Under the pieces are notes generated by a model, which saw only the letters and a program-made list of their open reading frames with translations, searched no databases and was not told the origin of the DNA. A stretch of DNA of 11,412 bases from Elusimicrobia bacterium CG08_land_8_20_14_0_20_59_10 (GTDB lineage Bacteria > Elusimicrobiota > Elusimicrobia > Elusimicrobiales > UBA9959), in NCBI GenBank assembly GCA_002779045.1, contig PEXO01000157.1, forward strand, positions 1 through 11,412, written 5' to 3'. How positions within the stretch are numbered: position 1 is the first letter of the stretch; each line of letters starts with the position of its first letter. This document shows, piece after piece, positions 1 to 7,015 of this stretch. A program made the position numbers and the translations under genes.

Positions 1-1962
1 CATCAGCGACGGGCGCAGCTGGTACTGGTGCCTGCCCATGAGCGAGAGCACCGCTGCCTGCATCCCGATAAAGAAGATCATCAGCGCCGGGACCAGGCGG
101 GCCCAGCCTTTTACCGTCATCTCCCAGAGCCGCCGGCGGTTGGTGCTGGCCGAGGCCTTGGGGAAAAGCACGGTCCCTATAGCATAGCCCAGGTAGGCGG
201 CTATGCCTATGGTGGCGGTATTACAGGCCGCGTACAGGCCAACTTTTTCCGGGGCGAGGAAGGCGTTGAGGATAAGGCCCTGCACGTTCAGCGTCAGGTA
301 GTAGCCCAGCCCTCCGCCGAAGGAATAGGCGCTGTACTTCGTCAGCTCGCGGAATTTCTCTTTTACCGGGAAAGAAAAACGGATAGAGAAGGCGAATTTA
401 GCCAGCCAGAACAGGCCTAAGCCGCCGAAGGCAGCAACATAGGCGTATGCCATGGCCTGGTAGGTCCTGCCCAGGCCGTATATCCCCAGGAAGAAAGCCG
501 CGGAGAGCACTACGCTGAAGGCTATCTCGGTCAGGCCGCGCTTTGAGAACTCCCCGGAGGCCTGCAGGAAGCCGGAGGCGAGCATGAAGGCCGCGGTAGC
601 CAGCGCATAGCAGAGCGCCAGCCCGAGCAGTCCCGGGGGAATGCCCAAGAGCGCGCTCATGGCCTGCCTGAAATAGAGCACTACTCCGGCCGCGACCGCC
701 GCCAGCGCCAGGAAGATGGCGCCTGCCGCGGTGAAAATGGCGCTCCTGTCCTGCGGTGCCACCCCGTAGCGTATCACGGAGTTGTTGAGCCCCGCGATAA
801 TAAAAGGGGAGATGGCCGCGCCGGCCGAGACCAGTACGTTTATCCTCCCGTACTCCGCGGGACCGAGCAAATTGCCGGCGGCGATGTTGACCAGAGCGGA
901 GATCACCTTGGCCACCGCGAAGCTGACGCCTATCCAACTGAGATGGCGGAGAAAAGCCACGCCGCCCTCGCCGGGCTGTTCCCCCGCCAGCCTGCGGAAA
1001 AGGTAGTGCAGCAGGTCCTGTCCGTCGTCCCCGGGCGGCGCCGGCTCGGCTGCGGCAAGCAATTCGTCCGCTATCAGCAGCTCCGCGAAGAGCGGCGCCT
1101 TGAAATGCTCCAGTATCTCGTGGCCGTTCACCTCCCGCCTTAGCGCCAGGCGGCCGCCGGCCTCCTGCAGCGCCACCAGGGCCTCGCCGTCTTTGTAGCG
1201 GGTATTGTTCTGGGAAATAAAAAGCCAGCCGCCCGGTGCCAGGTTCTTTGCCAGGTTGGCCACCGCGTCGCGCATTTGCGCCGGGGTAAAGCCGACATTG
1301 CTCAGCACATTGGCGCATTTTATGATGTCCGCCCTGCGCGGCAGGGAGCCGGTGAAGATGTCGAAGGGGATTATCTCCGCTTTAGGGAAGCCAGCCTCCA
1401 GCAGCGGGTTCAGCGCCTTTATGGTACCGGCGTTCTCCGGCACGGGCCCGGCGGCGATGCCGGCGCACAGGTAGAAGCCCGGCAGTTTCAGCGACAGCGC
1501 GCCGTTCTCATTATTGTAAAAGAACCTGGCAGGGCCGCGGTCCAGGCAGCGAAACCCCGTCTGCCTGTCGGAAAGGACCAGCTCAGCGTCCTTAACCGAA
1601 GCCAGCAGCCCGGCGGCCGAGATGCCGTCGGAAACACCGGTTTCCACCAGCAGGTTCCCCGGCTTCACCTTTTCCAGCACGGCGCTGTCGGTCAGCGGGC
1701 TGCGGCCGGCGGCGGTGGTCTTATAGGCGCAGCCGCTGCGGAAAAGCGTCATGGCGCGGGAGAACAGCCTGCCTTTTTCTTCCGGCGGCAGGCCTGAGGC
1801 GCGGATCTTTTCAAGTATGTCCGGGCTGAATTTCAGCCGCAGCAGGATAAGCGGCCATTTCAGTAAGGGGCTCTCAACGGCGGCCAGATAAAAACGCAGC
1901 AGCCAGAGCCGGTCAAGGCAGGGGCCGCTGCGAAGCAATATCTGTCTCAGGTCGGGCAGCAT
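1..1962 (-). CDS. Methyltransferase-like domain fused to Wzx/MOP-superfamily polysaccharide flippase (3' end outside window)
   Basis: The frame is open for 654 codons from ATG 1962 to the left edge, so the C-terminus is missing. Residues 1-320 look like a class I SAM-dependent methyltransferase. LLVETGVSDGIS (104-115) resembles the glycine-rich motif I, DIIKCANVLS (212-221) the core after motif III, and LAPGGWLFIS (241-250) the later strand. Residues 305-335 form a Pro/Gly/Asp-rich linker. From about 340 the protein is strongly hydrophobic, with roughly nine membrane spans. NLLGPAEYGRINVL (364-377) and LNNSVIRYG (392-400) match the start of O-antigen/teichoic-acid exporters, which flip lipid-linked glycans across the inner membrane. 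Such flippases usually have 12-14 spans, so about 100-160 residues probably lie outside. No stop separates the halves. A GTG at residue 335 could start a separate flippase, but the continuous frame favours a fusion. There is no clear SD at ATG 1962. The substrate is unknown, and methyltransferase activity is inferred from a degenerate motif I. Confidence 0.82.
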   Translation of the reverse strand, partial: MLPDLRQILLRSGPCLDRLWLLRFYLAAVESPLLKWPLILLRLKFSPDILEKIRASGLPPEEKGRLFSRAMTLFRSGCAYKTTAAGRSPLTDSAVLEKVKPGNLLVETGVSDGISAAGLLASVKDAELVLSDRQTGFRCLDRGPARFFYNNENGALSLKLPGFYLCAGIAAGPVPENAGTIKALNPLLEAGFPKAEIIPFDIFTGSLPRRADIIKCANVLSNVGFTPAQMRDAVANLAKNLAPGGWLFISQNNTRYKDGEALVALQEAGGRLALRREVNGHEILEHFKAPLFAELLIADELLAAAEPAPPGDDGQDLLHYLFRRLAGEQPGEGGVAFLRHLSWIGVSFAVAKVISALVNIAAGNLLGPAEYGRINVLVSAGAAISPFIIAGLNNSVIRYGVAPQDRSAIFTAAGAIFLALAAVAAGVVLYFRQAMSALLGIPPGLLGLALCYALATAAFMLASGFLQASGEFSKRGLTEIAFSVVLSAAFFLGIYGLGRTYQAMAYAYVAAFGGLGLFWLAKFAFSIRFSFPVKEKFRELTKYSAYSFGGGLGYYLTLNVQGLILNAFLAPEKVGLYAACNTATIGIAAYLGYAIGTVLFPKASASTNRRRLWEMTVKGWARLVPALMIFFIGMQAAVLSLMGRHQYQLRPSLM

Positions 1963-1970
1963 CGAATCTG

Positions 1971-1998
1971 ATTCTAGCAAATGCGCGGAGTGGTTCAA
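1971..1998 (-). promoter_or_regulatory. Candidate promoter of the methyltransferase-flippase gene
   Basis: On the minus strand TTGAAC (1998-1993, 4/6 to the -35 consensus) and TAGAAT (1976-1971, 5/6 to the -10 consensus) are 16 bases apart. A start of transcription about 7 bases after the -10 would fall at the ATG at 1962, giving an almost leaderless mRNA. That fits the absence of an SD. The site overlaps the T-tract of the upstream gene's terminator. It is inferred from consensus matches only. Confidence 0.4.
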
Positions 1999-2028
1999 AA
2001 AACCGCCCGCCGCCGCTGCGCGGGTTTT
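1997..2028 (-). terminator. Probable intrinsic terminator of the HEAGH peptidase gene
   Basis: Read on the minus strand, AAAACCCGCGC (2028-2018) overlaps the stop codon and is partly complementary to GCGGGCGGTTTTTT (2010-1997), which ends in six T. The stem is GC-rich but imperfect, with AAAACC pairing with GGTTTT, then a bulge and further GC pairs. Hairpin plus T-run directly after a stop codon is the usual intrinsic terminator layout. It would separate this gene from the flippase gene 65 bases downstream. Confidence 0.5.
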
Positions 2029-2729
2029 CAATCCCCGCCCAATTCAATGCTTTCGCGCGCCAGCGCGTCTTTCCAGATGAAGTAGAAGCTGAGGAAGATC
2101 ACCGCCGAGCCGGCGGCGAAGATGACGCTCGCGACGCCGCGCGGGTGCGCTATCAGGCCCAGCTCGGTAAGCAGGTAGGCCCAGTCATGCCCGCCGCCCA
2201 CCAGGGGCAGCGCCTGCCGCGCCGCGTCCCCGGCGTAAACGCTGATGTTGAGCAAACTCTCGCCCAGCCAGAACAGGCAGAGCTGCCAGCTCAGGTTCTG
2301 CCCCTGCCGTATGCCGGCCGCCACGCAGACGGCCGGCACCAGCAGCTGGAAGATGCTGCCGCCGGCCACCATGAGGAACCTGGGGAAAAAGCCGAAGACC
2401 ACGTGGCCGGCCTCGTGTATGACCAGGTTGGTGTGGTCGAGAAAAGAAAAATAGTTGGTCTGCCTGAACCACTGCAGGTAGACCAGCGCCAGGCCGCCTA
2501 TCACCAGCAGCCGTATCCACAGGCGGTAGGCCGGGCGCTGCGCCGGGTGGGAAGGCGGCGCCGGCAGCGTCAGCTCCGCCGCCCTTTCCCTCATCTTCGC
2601 CTCGGCCCGCACCTGCGCCGGGACCAGCAGGTCCTTGAGGCACGCGCCGCAGGCCTCGCTGGTTATGTGGTTGTCGGCCCCGCAATACGGGCATTTTATG
2701 CGCTCGGGTATTTCCTGTTCGTTTTCCAT
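2028..2729 (-). CDS. Membrane metallopeptidase-like protein (HEAGH, M50-like) with N-terminal zinc ribbon
   Basis: Encodes 233 residues from ATG 2729, which has GGGGAA just upstream. An upstream in-frame start at 2783 would add 18 basic residues that look untranslated and overlie the promoter. C13/C16 and C27/C30 form a short zinc ribbon. After a linker there is a first membrane span (about 71-86) and then VIHEAGHVVFG (103-113) in the membrane region. HExxH is the zinc-binding and catalytic signature of metallopeptidases and, placed here, recalls M50/site-2 proteases. D168 in YAGDA is a candidate third zinc ligand. GGGHDW (178-183) follows, and further hydrophobic segments lie at 118-140, 146-166 and 199-218. 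Site-2 proteases cut membrane-embedded substrates such as anti-sigma factors, but no substrate gene is adjacent. The protein is shorter than typical PDZ-containing M50 enzymes, and no PDZ domain is seen. The fold assignment is moderately sure and the physiological role unknown. Confidence 0.8.
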   Translation of the reverse strand: MENEQEIPERIKCPYCGADNHITSEACGACLKDLLVPAQVRAEAKMRERAAELTLPAPPSHPAQRPAYRLWIRLLVIGGLALVYLQWFRQTNYFSFLDHTNLVIHEAGHVVFGFFPRFLMVAGGSIFQLLVPAVCVAAGIRQGQNLSWQLCLFWLGESLLNISVYAGDAARQALPLVGGGHDWAYLLTELGLIAHPRGVASVIFAAGSAVIFLSFYFIWKDALARESIELGGD

Positions 2730-2740
2730 CCGGTTCCCCG

Positions 2741-2785
2741 CTGTCCATAAGCGGTATATTATTTTATAATACCGTACACGCACAA
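2741..2785. promoter_or_regulatory. Divergent promoter region between the peptidase and radical SAM genes
   Basis: An AT-rich island in GC-rich surroundings. On the plus strand a perfect TATAAT (2765-2770) would start transcription near 2777, giving a leader of about 23 bases before ATG 2800. Its -35 is poor (CTGTCC, 2741-2746). On the minus strand TTGTGC (2785-2780) is 17 bases from ATAATA (2762-2757). GGTAT (2753-2757) and ATACC (2769-2773) form a small inverted repeat around the shared -10 region that could be an operator. The two promoters overlap, so their use may be mutually exclusive. Confidence 0.5.
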
Positions 2786-2799
2786 GAGCTGCGGAAAAT

Positions 2800-4161
2800 A
2801 TGGCTGAAGAACTGGATCTGTCAAAAATGCGCCGGATACTGGTGGTGAATTCGCGTTCCGGCCCGGCAAAGCTTTCCGGGCAGGTGATGTGGGGGGCCTG
2901 GGCCGTGGCCAGCTATCTGAAGACCGCTGTGAAGGACGCCGACGTAGTCTATCTCGACGAGAACAACGAGGACGATTTCTTCGCTAAGTTCGCCGAGGCC
3001 GTGAAGGACCGCGACACGGCGTGCTTCTCCGTCACGTCCATGCAGATAAAGCACACGCTGCCGCTGATCCGCTATGTAAAGGAAAAGCACCCCGGCGCGC
3101 GCGTGATAACCGGCGGCATACACCATATACTTTTTCCGGAGCAGCCGCACGGCGCGCTGATAGACGCGGCCGCGTCCTATGAGCTGCCGCGGGGCAGCTT
3201 CCTGTACGAGTTCCTGCCCAAAAAGGTGCGCGAAACCTACCGCCGCGAGCGCGCGCAGGTCCTGACGGGGTTCAACTGCTCGTTTAAATGCGCTTTCTGC
3301 GTGAACAGCGTGCGCAACTGCCGCTACGAAGCCCGGCCCCTGCCGGAGATACTGGCCGACCTCGACTACGTGGTGAAGGAATTCGATCCGCCGCTGGTAT
3401 ACTTCCGCGACGAGGATTTCTTCTTCGACATGGAAAAAGCCAAGGCCGTAATAGCGCATATCCTTGAGAGGGGCTACCGGTTCAAATGGGAGGCCACGTC
3501 CCGTGTCACCAATTTCAACGACACAAGAATAAACGACGCTCTGCTGGAGCGCATGGCAGGGTCCGGCTGCATGCAGCTGCGTTTCGGCGTGGAGAGCGGC
3601 TCACAGAAGACGCTTAACTATCTGCGCAAAGGCCAGACGGTGGCCCAGATAAAGCGCGCGGTGGCGCAGTGCGTGAAGTACGGCATAGGCGCCAACTGCT
3701 CGCTGCTGACAGGCCTTCCCGGCGAGACCCCGGCCGACCGCGAGGAAACTTTCCGGCTGATAACCGAGCTGCATGAAATGGGGCCGCTGGTGGTGATACT
3801 CGGGCCGCAGGTTTACCGGCCTTATCCCGGCGGGACCATTTACGAGGAAGTAAAGAAATACGGCCTGAAATTCCCGTCCTCCTTCGGCGAGTGGGAGAAT
3901 TTTTACGACAATAATCCCACCGGCTCGGTCTTCGATGAGGACCCCAGCTATCCCTGGCTGAGCGCGGAAGAGAACAAATATCTGCCGCGCGCCTGGGAGG
4001 TGGCGCATTACGGGCTGAACTGGAGCGCCTCGGGCAATCCGGTAAAAAAACTGATAGGCTTCTGGTTCAAGCATGCCCATTGGAATAAGCGCTGGTTCGG
4101 CGGCCCGGACCTGGCGCTGTTCATGCTTATCAGGAAGAGGCTTCTTAAGAGCGGTATCTGA
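2800..4161 (+). CDS. Radical SAM protein with reduced B12-binding-like N-terminal domain
   Basis: Encodes 453 residues. CSFKCAFC (C160, C164, C167) is the CX3CX2C motif that binds the [4Fe-4S] cluster of radical SAM enzymes. FGVESGSQKTLNYLRKG (262-278) and LTGLPGET (303-310) are further SAM-barrel motifs typical of the class B/Elp3-NifB-like family, in which an N-terminal Rossmann domain usually binds cobalamin. Residues 11-115 resemble that domain (VITGGIHH at 102-109), but the DxHxxG cobalamin motif is not visible. The usual segment ending in a GEGE-like turn is also missing, so the link to the cysteine motif is short. PYPGGTIYEE (341-350) is common in this family's C-terminal region. The reaction cannot be told: relatives act in lipid, hopanoid, tetrapyrrole and cofactor modification. 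It lies divergent from the peptidase gene, 116 bases before secA, with no obvious pathway partner in the window. Confidence 0.9.
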   Translation: MAEELDLSKMRRILVVNSRSGPAKLSGQVMWGAWAVASYLKTAVKDADVVYLDENNEDDFFAKFAEAVKDRDTACFSVTSMQIKHTLPLIRYVKEKHPGARVITGGIHHILFPEQPHGALIDAAASYELPRGSFLYEFLPKKVRETYRRERAQVLTGFNCSFKCAFCVNSVRNCRYEARPLPEILADLDYVVKEFDPPLVYFRDEDFFFDMEKAKAVIAHILERGYRFKWEATSRVTNFNDTRINDALLERMAGSGCMQLRFGVESGSQKTLNYLRKGQTVAQIKRAVAQCVKYGIGANCSLLTGLPGETPADREETFRLITELHEMGPLVVILGPQVYRPYPGGTIYEEVKKYGLKFPSSFGEWENFYDNNPTGSVFDEDPSYPWLSAEENKYLPRAWEVAHYGLNWSASGNPVKKLIGFWFKHAHWNKRWFGGPDLALFMLIRKRLLKSGI

Positions 4162-4168
4162 AAGGAAC

Positions 4169-4194
4169 CGCTGGCTCCCGGAAACTCGCCAGCG
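4169..4194 (+). terminator. Hairpin after the radical SAM gene, possible weak terminator
   Basis: CGCTGGC (4169-4175) and GCCAGCG (4188-4194) form a perfect 7-bp stem with a 12-base loop, 8 bases after the stop codon. Only CTTATT follows rather than a T-run, so efficient intrinsic termination is doubtful. A stem this short can also occur by chance. Confidence 0.35.
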
Positions 4195-4240
4195 CTTATT
4201 GCCCCGACCGTCGGCGGATAGTTCAGTCCCCTCCTCCCCG

Positions 4241-4269
4241 TTTATAAACGAGTTTAAAAGTGGTTTAAT
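4241..4269 (+). promoter_or_regulatory. Candidate secA promoter giving a near-leaderless mRNA
   Basis: TTTATA (4241-4246, 4/6 to the -35 consensus) lies 17 bases before TTTAAT (4264-4269, 5/6 to the -10 consensus). Transcription would begin at about 4276, next to the secA ATG at 4278. No SD precedes that ATG. A 12-bp palindrome, CGTTTATAAACG (4239-4250), overlaps the -35. This is inferred from sequence only. Confidence 0.4.
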
Positions 4270-4277
4270 GTAACTAT

Positions 4278-6899
4278 ATGCTGAAAAAACTCGTTGAAGC
4301 CATCATCGGTTCTAAAAGCGAACGCGCATTGAAGACCATACAGCCCGTGGTGGCACAGATAAATTCCTTCGAAGAAGAGATCTCGAAACTCACCGACGAG
4401 CAGTTAAAGGCGAAGACCCCGGAGTTCCGGGACAGGCTCGCCAAGGGCGAGGGCCTGGACGATATCCTGCCGGAGGCTTTCGCCTGTGTGCGCGAAACCG
4501 CCAAGCGCGTGATCAAGTTGCGCCACTACGACGTGCAGCTGGTGGGCGGGCTGGTGCTGCACCGCGGCAAGATAGCCGAGATGCGCACCGGTGAGGGAAA
4601 GACCCTGGTGTCCACGCTGCCGGCTTATCTCAACGCGCTTACGGGCAAGGGCGTGCATATCGTGACCGTCAACGATTACCTGGCCAAGCGCGACAGCCAG
4701 TGGATGGGCCCGGTGCACGAGTTCCTGGGCCTGACGGTGGGCTTCGTGCAGCACGACATGCGCAACGAAGAGCGCCGCGAGATGTACAACCGCGACATTA
4801 CCTATATAACCAACAACGAGGTGGGGTTCGATTACCTGCGCGACAATATGGTGATGGACAAGTCGGAGCGCGTGATGCGCAACCGCAATTACGCCATAAT
4901 CGACGAGGTGGACTCGATACTGGTGGACGAGGCCCGCACTCCGCTCATCATCTCCGGCCCGGCCGAGGAATCCACCGACAAGTATTACCTGGTGAACCGC
5001 GTGATACCGCTGCTCAGCCCGCGCTTCATCACGGAGAAGGAAGAGATAGACGCCAAGCGCGATGGGCTCGACCTGGGCAAGGGCTACGACGCCATCGTGG
5101 ACGAAAAGAGCCACACCGCCACCCTCACCGAGGAGGGCGTGTACAAGGCCGAAAAGATACTGGGCGTGGGCAATATCTACGACGACATCACCTCCGAATG
5201 GGCGCATCACCTTACGCAGGGCCTGCGCGCGCATCACCTGTTCCGTAAGGACGTGGAATACGTGGTGAAGGACGGCGAGATAGTGATCGTGGACGAGTTC
5301 ACCGGCCGCCTGATGCCGGGGCGCCGCTGGTCGGACGGGCTGCACCAGGCCATAGAGGCCAAAGAAAGCATGCGCATAAAGGAAGAGAACCAGACGCTGG
5401 CGACCATAACCTTCCAGAACTATTTCAAGCTTTATAAGAAACTCTCGGGCATGACCGGCACGGCCATGACCGAAGCCGATGAATTCTGGGAGATCTACAA
5501 GCTGGAGGCGGTGGAAATACCGCCCAACCGGCCGCTGGTGCGCACGGACTCCCCGGACAGGATCTACCGCACCGAGCGCGAAAAGAACAACGCCATAACC
5601 ATGGAAATAGAGGAGCGGTGGCGCAAGGGCCAGCCCATGCTGGTGGGGACGCGCTCCATAGAGAAGTCCGAAAAACTCGCCACCATGCTGCGCACCAAGG
5701 GCATACCGCACCAGGTGCTCAACGCCAAGTATCACGAGATGGAAGCGCAGATAATTTCCCAGGCCGGCCGCAAGGCCCAGGTGACTATAGCCACCAACAT
5801 GGCCGGCCGCGGCACGGACATAGTGCTGGGCGGCAACCCGGCGGAACTCGGGGAGCAGGAGCATGTCTGCACGGTCGGCGGCCTGCACGTGATGGGGACG
5901 GAACGGCACGAGAGCCGCCGCATAGACAACCAGCTGCGCGGCCGCTGCGCGCGCCAGGGCGACCCCGGCTCTTCAGTGTTCTATGTCTCGCTTGAGGACG
6001 AGCTGATGCGCCTGTTCGGCTCCGAGCGCATCTCCGCCATAATGGAGAAGCTGGGCATGGAAGAGGGCGAGGTGATAGAGTCCTCCCTGGTCAGCCGCCA
6101 GATAGAGGGGGCGCAGAAGCGCGTTGAGGGCATGAACTTCGACGCCCGCAAACAGCTGCTGGACTACGACAATGTGATGAACAAGCAGCGCTTGGCGGTT
6201 TACGAGCTGCGCAATATCATACTGGACGGCGACGACGTCGCGGGCCGCGTAAAAAGCATGATACACGAAGCCGTGGAGGAGCAGCTTGACGTCAACGCCC
6301 CGGCGGAGAAGGCATCCTCGCTTTGGACCATGGACGTGCTGAACGTCTTCCTTAAAAAAACCTTCGGTTTCGACGTGGTGTACACCGCCGACGAGATCCA
6401 CGTCCTTACGCGGCCCGTCCTGGAGGGCGAGGTGTTCAAGCGCGTGGATGCCGCCTATGAGCTGCGCATGAAAGATTTCGCCGAGCGCAATGTGGACTTC
6501 ACCGAGCTGCAGCGCGTGCTGCTGCTGCAGATAATGGACCATATCTGGAAGAACCACCTCTTCGACCTGGATCACCTGAAAAAGGGCGTGGGGCTGCGCG
6601 CCTACGGGCAGAAGGACCCGCTGATAGAGTATCAGAAGGAATCCTACTCGCTGTTCGAAACCATGCTGGGCCGCGTGCGCGACCAGATGGTGGAATATGT
6701 TTTCCGCGTGCAGCTGCCGCCGCGCCCGGTGGCGCGCCCGGCGGCGGCCGTGCCGGCGGCGGCACAGGACGCGAAGCAGCGGCCCGGGTCCGGGGAGCCC
6801 GGGCAGGCGCAAAAACCGCATGTCGCCAAGGTGGGGCGCAATGACCCCTGTCCCTGCGGTTCCGGAAAAAAATACAAGAAGTGCCACGGCGCGGGCTAG
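4278..6899 (+). CDS. secA: Preprotein translocase ATPase SecA
   Basis: Encodes 873 residues, in the usual range for SecA. SecA is the cytosolic ATPase motor that pushes unfolded preproteins through the SecYEG channel. The N-terminus aligns by eye from residue 1 with known SecA (amphipathic start, then LPEAFACVRETAKR near 64-77), which fixes the start. NBD1 has Walker A MRTGEGKT (102-109) and the DEAD-like DEVDS (209-213). The preprotein-binding region and NBD2 follow, with NMAGRGTDIVLGG starting at residue 507 and QLRGRCARQGDPG as the arginine-finger region. The helical scaffold and wing occupy the C-terminal third. A Pro/Ala-rich linker leads to the zinc-binding tail RNDPCPCGSGKKYKKCH with C858, C860, C869 and H870, which binds SecB and phospholipid in known SecA. 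No residue looks abnormal. No SD is visible before ATG 4278. The 3' end is 9 bases from the inverted repeat that covers the start of lnt. Confidence 0.98.
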   Translation: MLKKLVEAIIGSKSERALKTIQPVVAQINSFEEEISKLTDEQLKAKTPEFRDRLAKGEGLDDILPEAFACVRETAKRVIKLRHYDVQLVGGLVLHRGKIAEMRTGEGKTLVSTLPAYLNALTGKGVHIVTVNDYLAKRDSQWMGPVHEFLGLTVGFVQHDMRNEERREMYNRDITYITNNEVGFDYLRDNMVMDKSERVMRNRNYAIIDEVDSILVDEARTPLIISGPAEESTDKYYLVNRVIPLLSPRFITEKEEIDAKRDGLDLGKGYDAIVDEKSHTATLTEEGVYKAEKILGVGNIYDDITSEWAHHLTQGLRAHHLFRKDVEYVVKDGEIVIVDEFTGRLMPGRRWSDGLHQAIEAKESMRIKEENQTLATITFQNYFKLYKKLSGMTGTAMTEADEFWEIYKLEAVEIPPNRPLVRTDSPDRIYRTEREKNNAITMEIEERWRKGQPMLVGTRSIEKSEKLATMLRTKGIPHQVLNAKYHEMEAQIISQAGRKAQVTIATNMAGRGTDIVLGGNPAELGEQEHVCTVGGLHVMGTERHESRRIDNQLRGRCARQGDPGSSVFYVSLEDELMRLFGSERISAIMEKLGMEEGEVIESSLVSRQIEGAQKRVEGMNFDARKQLLDYDNVMNKQRLAVYELRNIILDGDDVAGRVKSMIHEAVEEQLDVNAPAEKASSLWTMDVLNVFLKKTFGFDVVYTADEIHVLTRPVLEGEVFKRVDAAYELRMKDFAERNVDFTELQRVLLLQIMDHIWKNHLFDLDHLKKGVGLRAYGQKDPLIEYQKESYSLFETMLGRVRDQMVEYVFRVQLPPRPVARPAAAVPAAAQDAKQRPGSGEPGQAQKPHVAKVGRNDPCPCGSGKKYKKCHGAG

Positions 6900-6908
6900 G
6901 GGAAGTTA

Positions 6909-7015
6909 CCGGTAACCAGTGACCGGTAACCGGTGAAGAGCGGCGGATAAGATGATAAATCCAAGAGGGATTCGCTCTTTTTTCCCCTCACTGGTTACCG
7001 GTCGCTGGTTACCGG
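6909..7015. repeat. Inverted repeat of four 14-mers spanning the secA-lnt junction and the lnt start codon
   Basis: The left arm (6909-6936) is two tandem 14-mers, CCGGTAACCAGTGA and CCGGTAACCGGTGA. The right arm (6988-7015) is two tandem copies of the reverse complement, TCACTGGTTACCGG and TCGCTGGTTACCGG. The arms pair over 28 bases with two differences. Inside them, AAGAGCG (6936-6942) pairs with CGCTCTT (6973-6979) and AATCC (6958-6962) pairs with GGATT (6968-6972), and a T6 run covers 6978-6983. The lnt ATG (6952) lies in the unpaired part. The right arm is translated as residues 13-22 of Lnt. The structure could act as a terminator or attenuator, as a translation control, or be a REP-like dispersed element. 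A pairing this long is very unlikely by chance. Confidence 0.9.

Noticed and set aside
398..1318. Minus-strand 306-codon frame rich in Arg and Gly, and plus-strand frames at 28-420 and 1276-1797
   Set aside because: They are other-frame shadows of the flippase fusion. Its continuous frame has membrane spans and family motifs, and these frames do not.
2730..2783. Longer N-terminus for the HEAGH protein starting at 2783
   Set aside because: It would be encoded by the AT-rich promoter, adds no domain, and ATG 2729 has a better SD.
4239..4250. Perfect palindrome CGTTTATAAACG before secA as a specific operator
   Set aside because: Two or three 12-bp palindromes are expected by chance in a window of this size. 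It is mentioned only as overlapping the candidate promoter.
4404..5909. A 501-codon minus-strand frame, and several others opposite secA, lnt and the radical SAM gene
   Set aside because: Antisense frames of this length are common opposite GC-rich genes. Their sequences are His/Arg/Leu-rich with no domain, and the plus-strand products are unmistakable.
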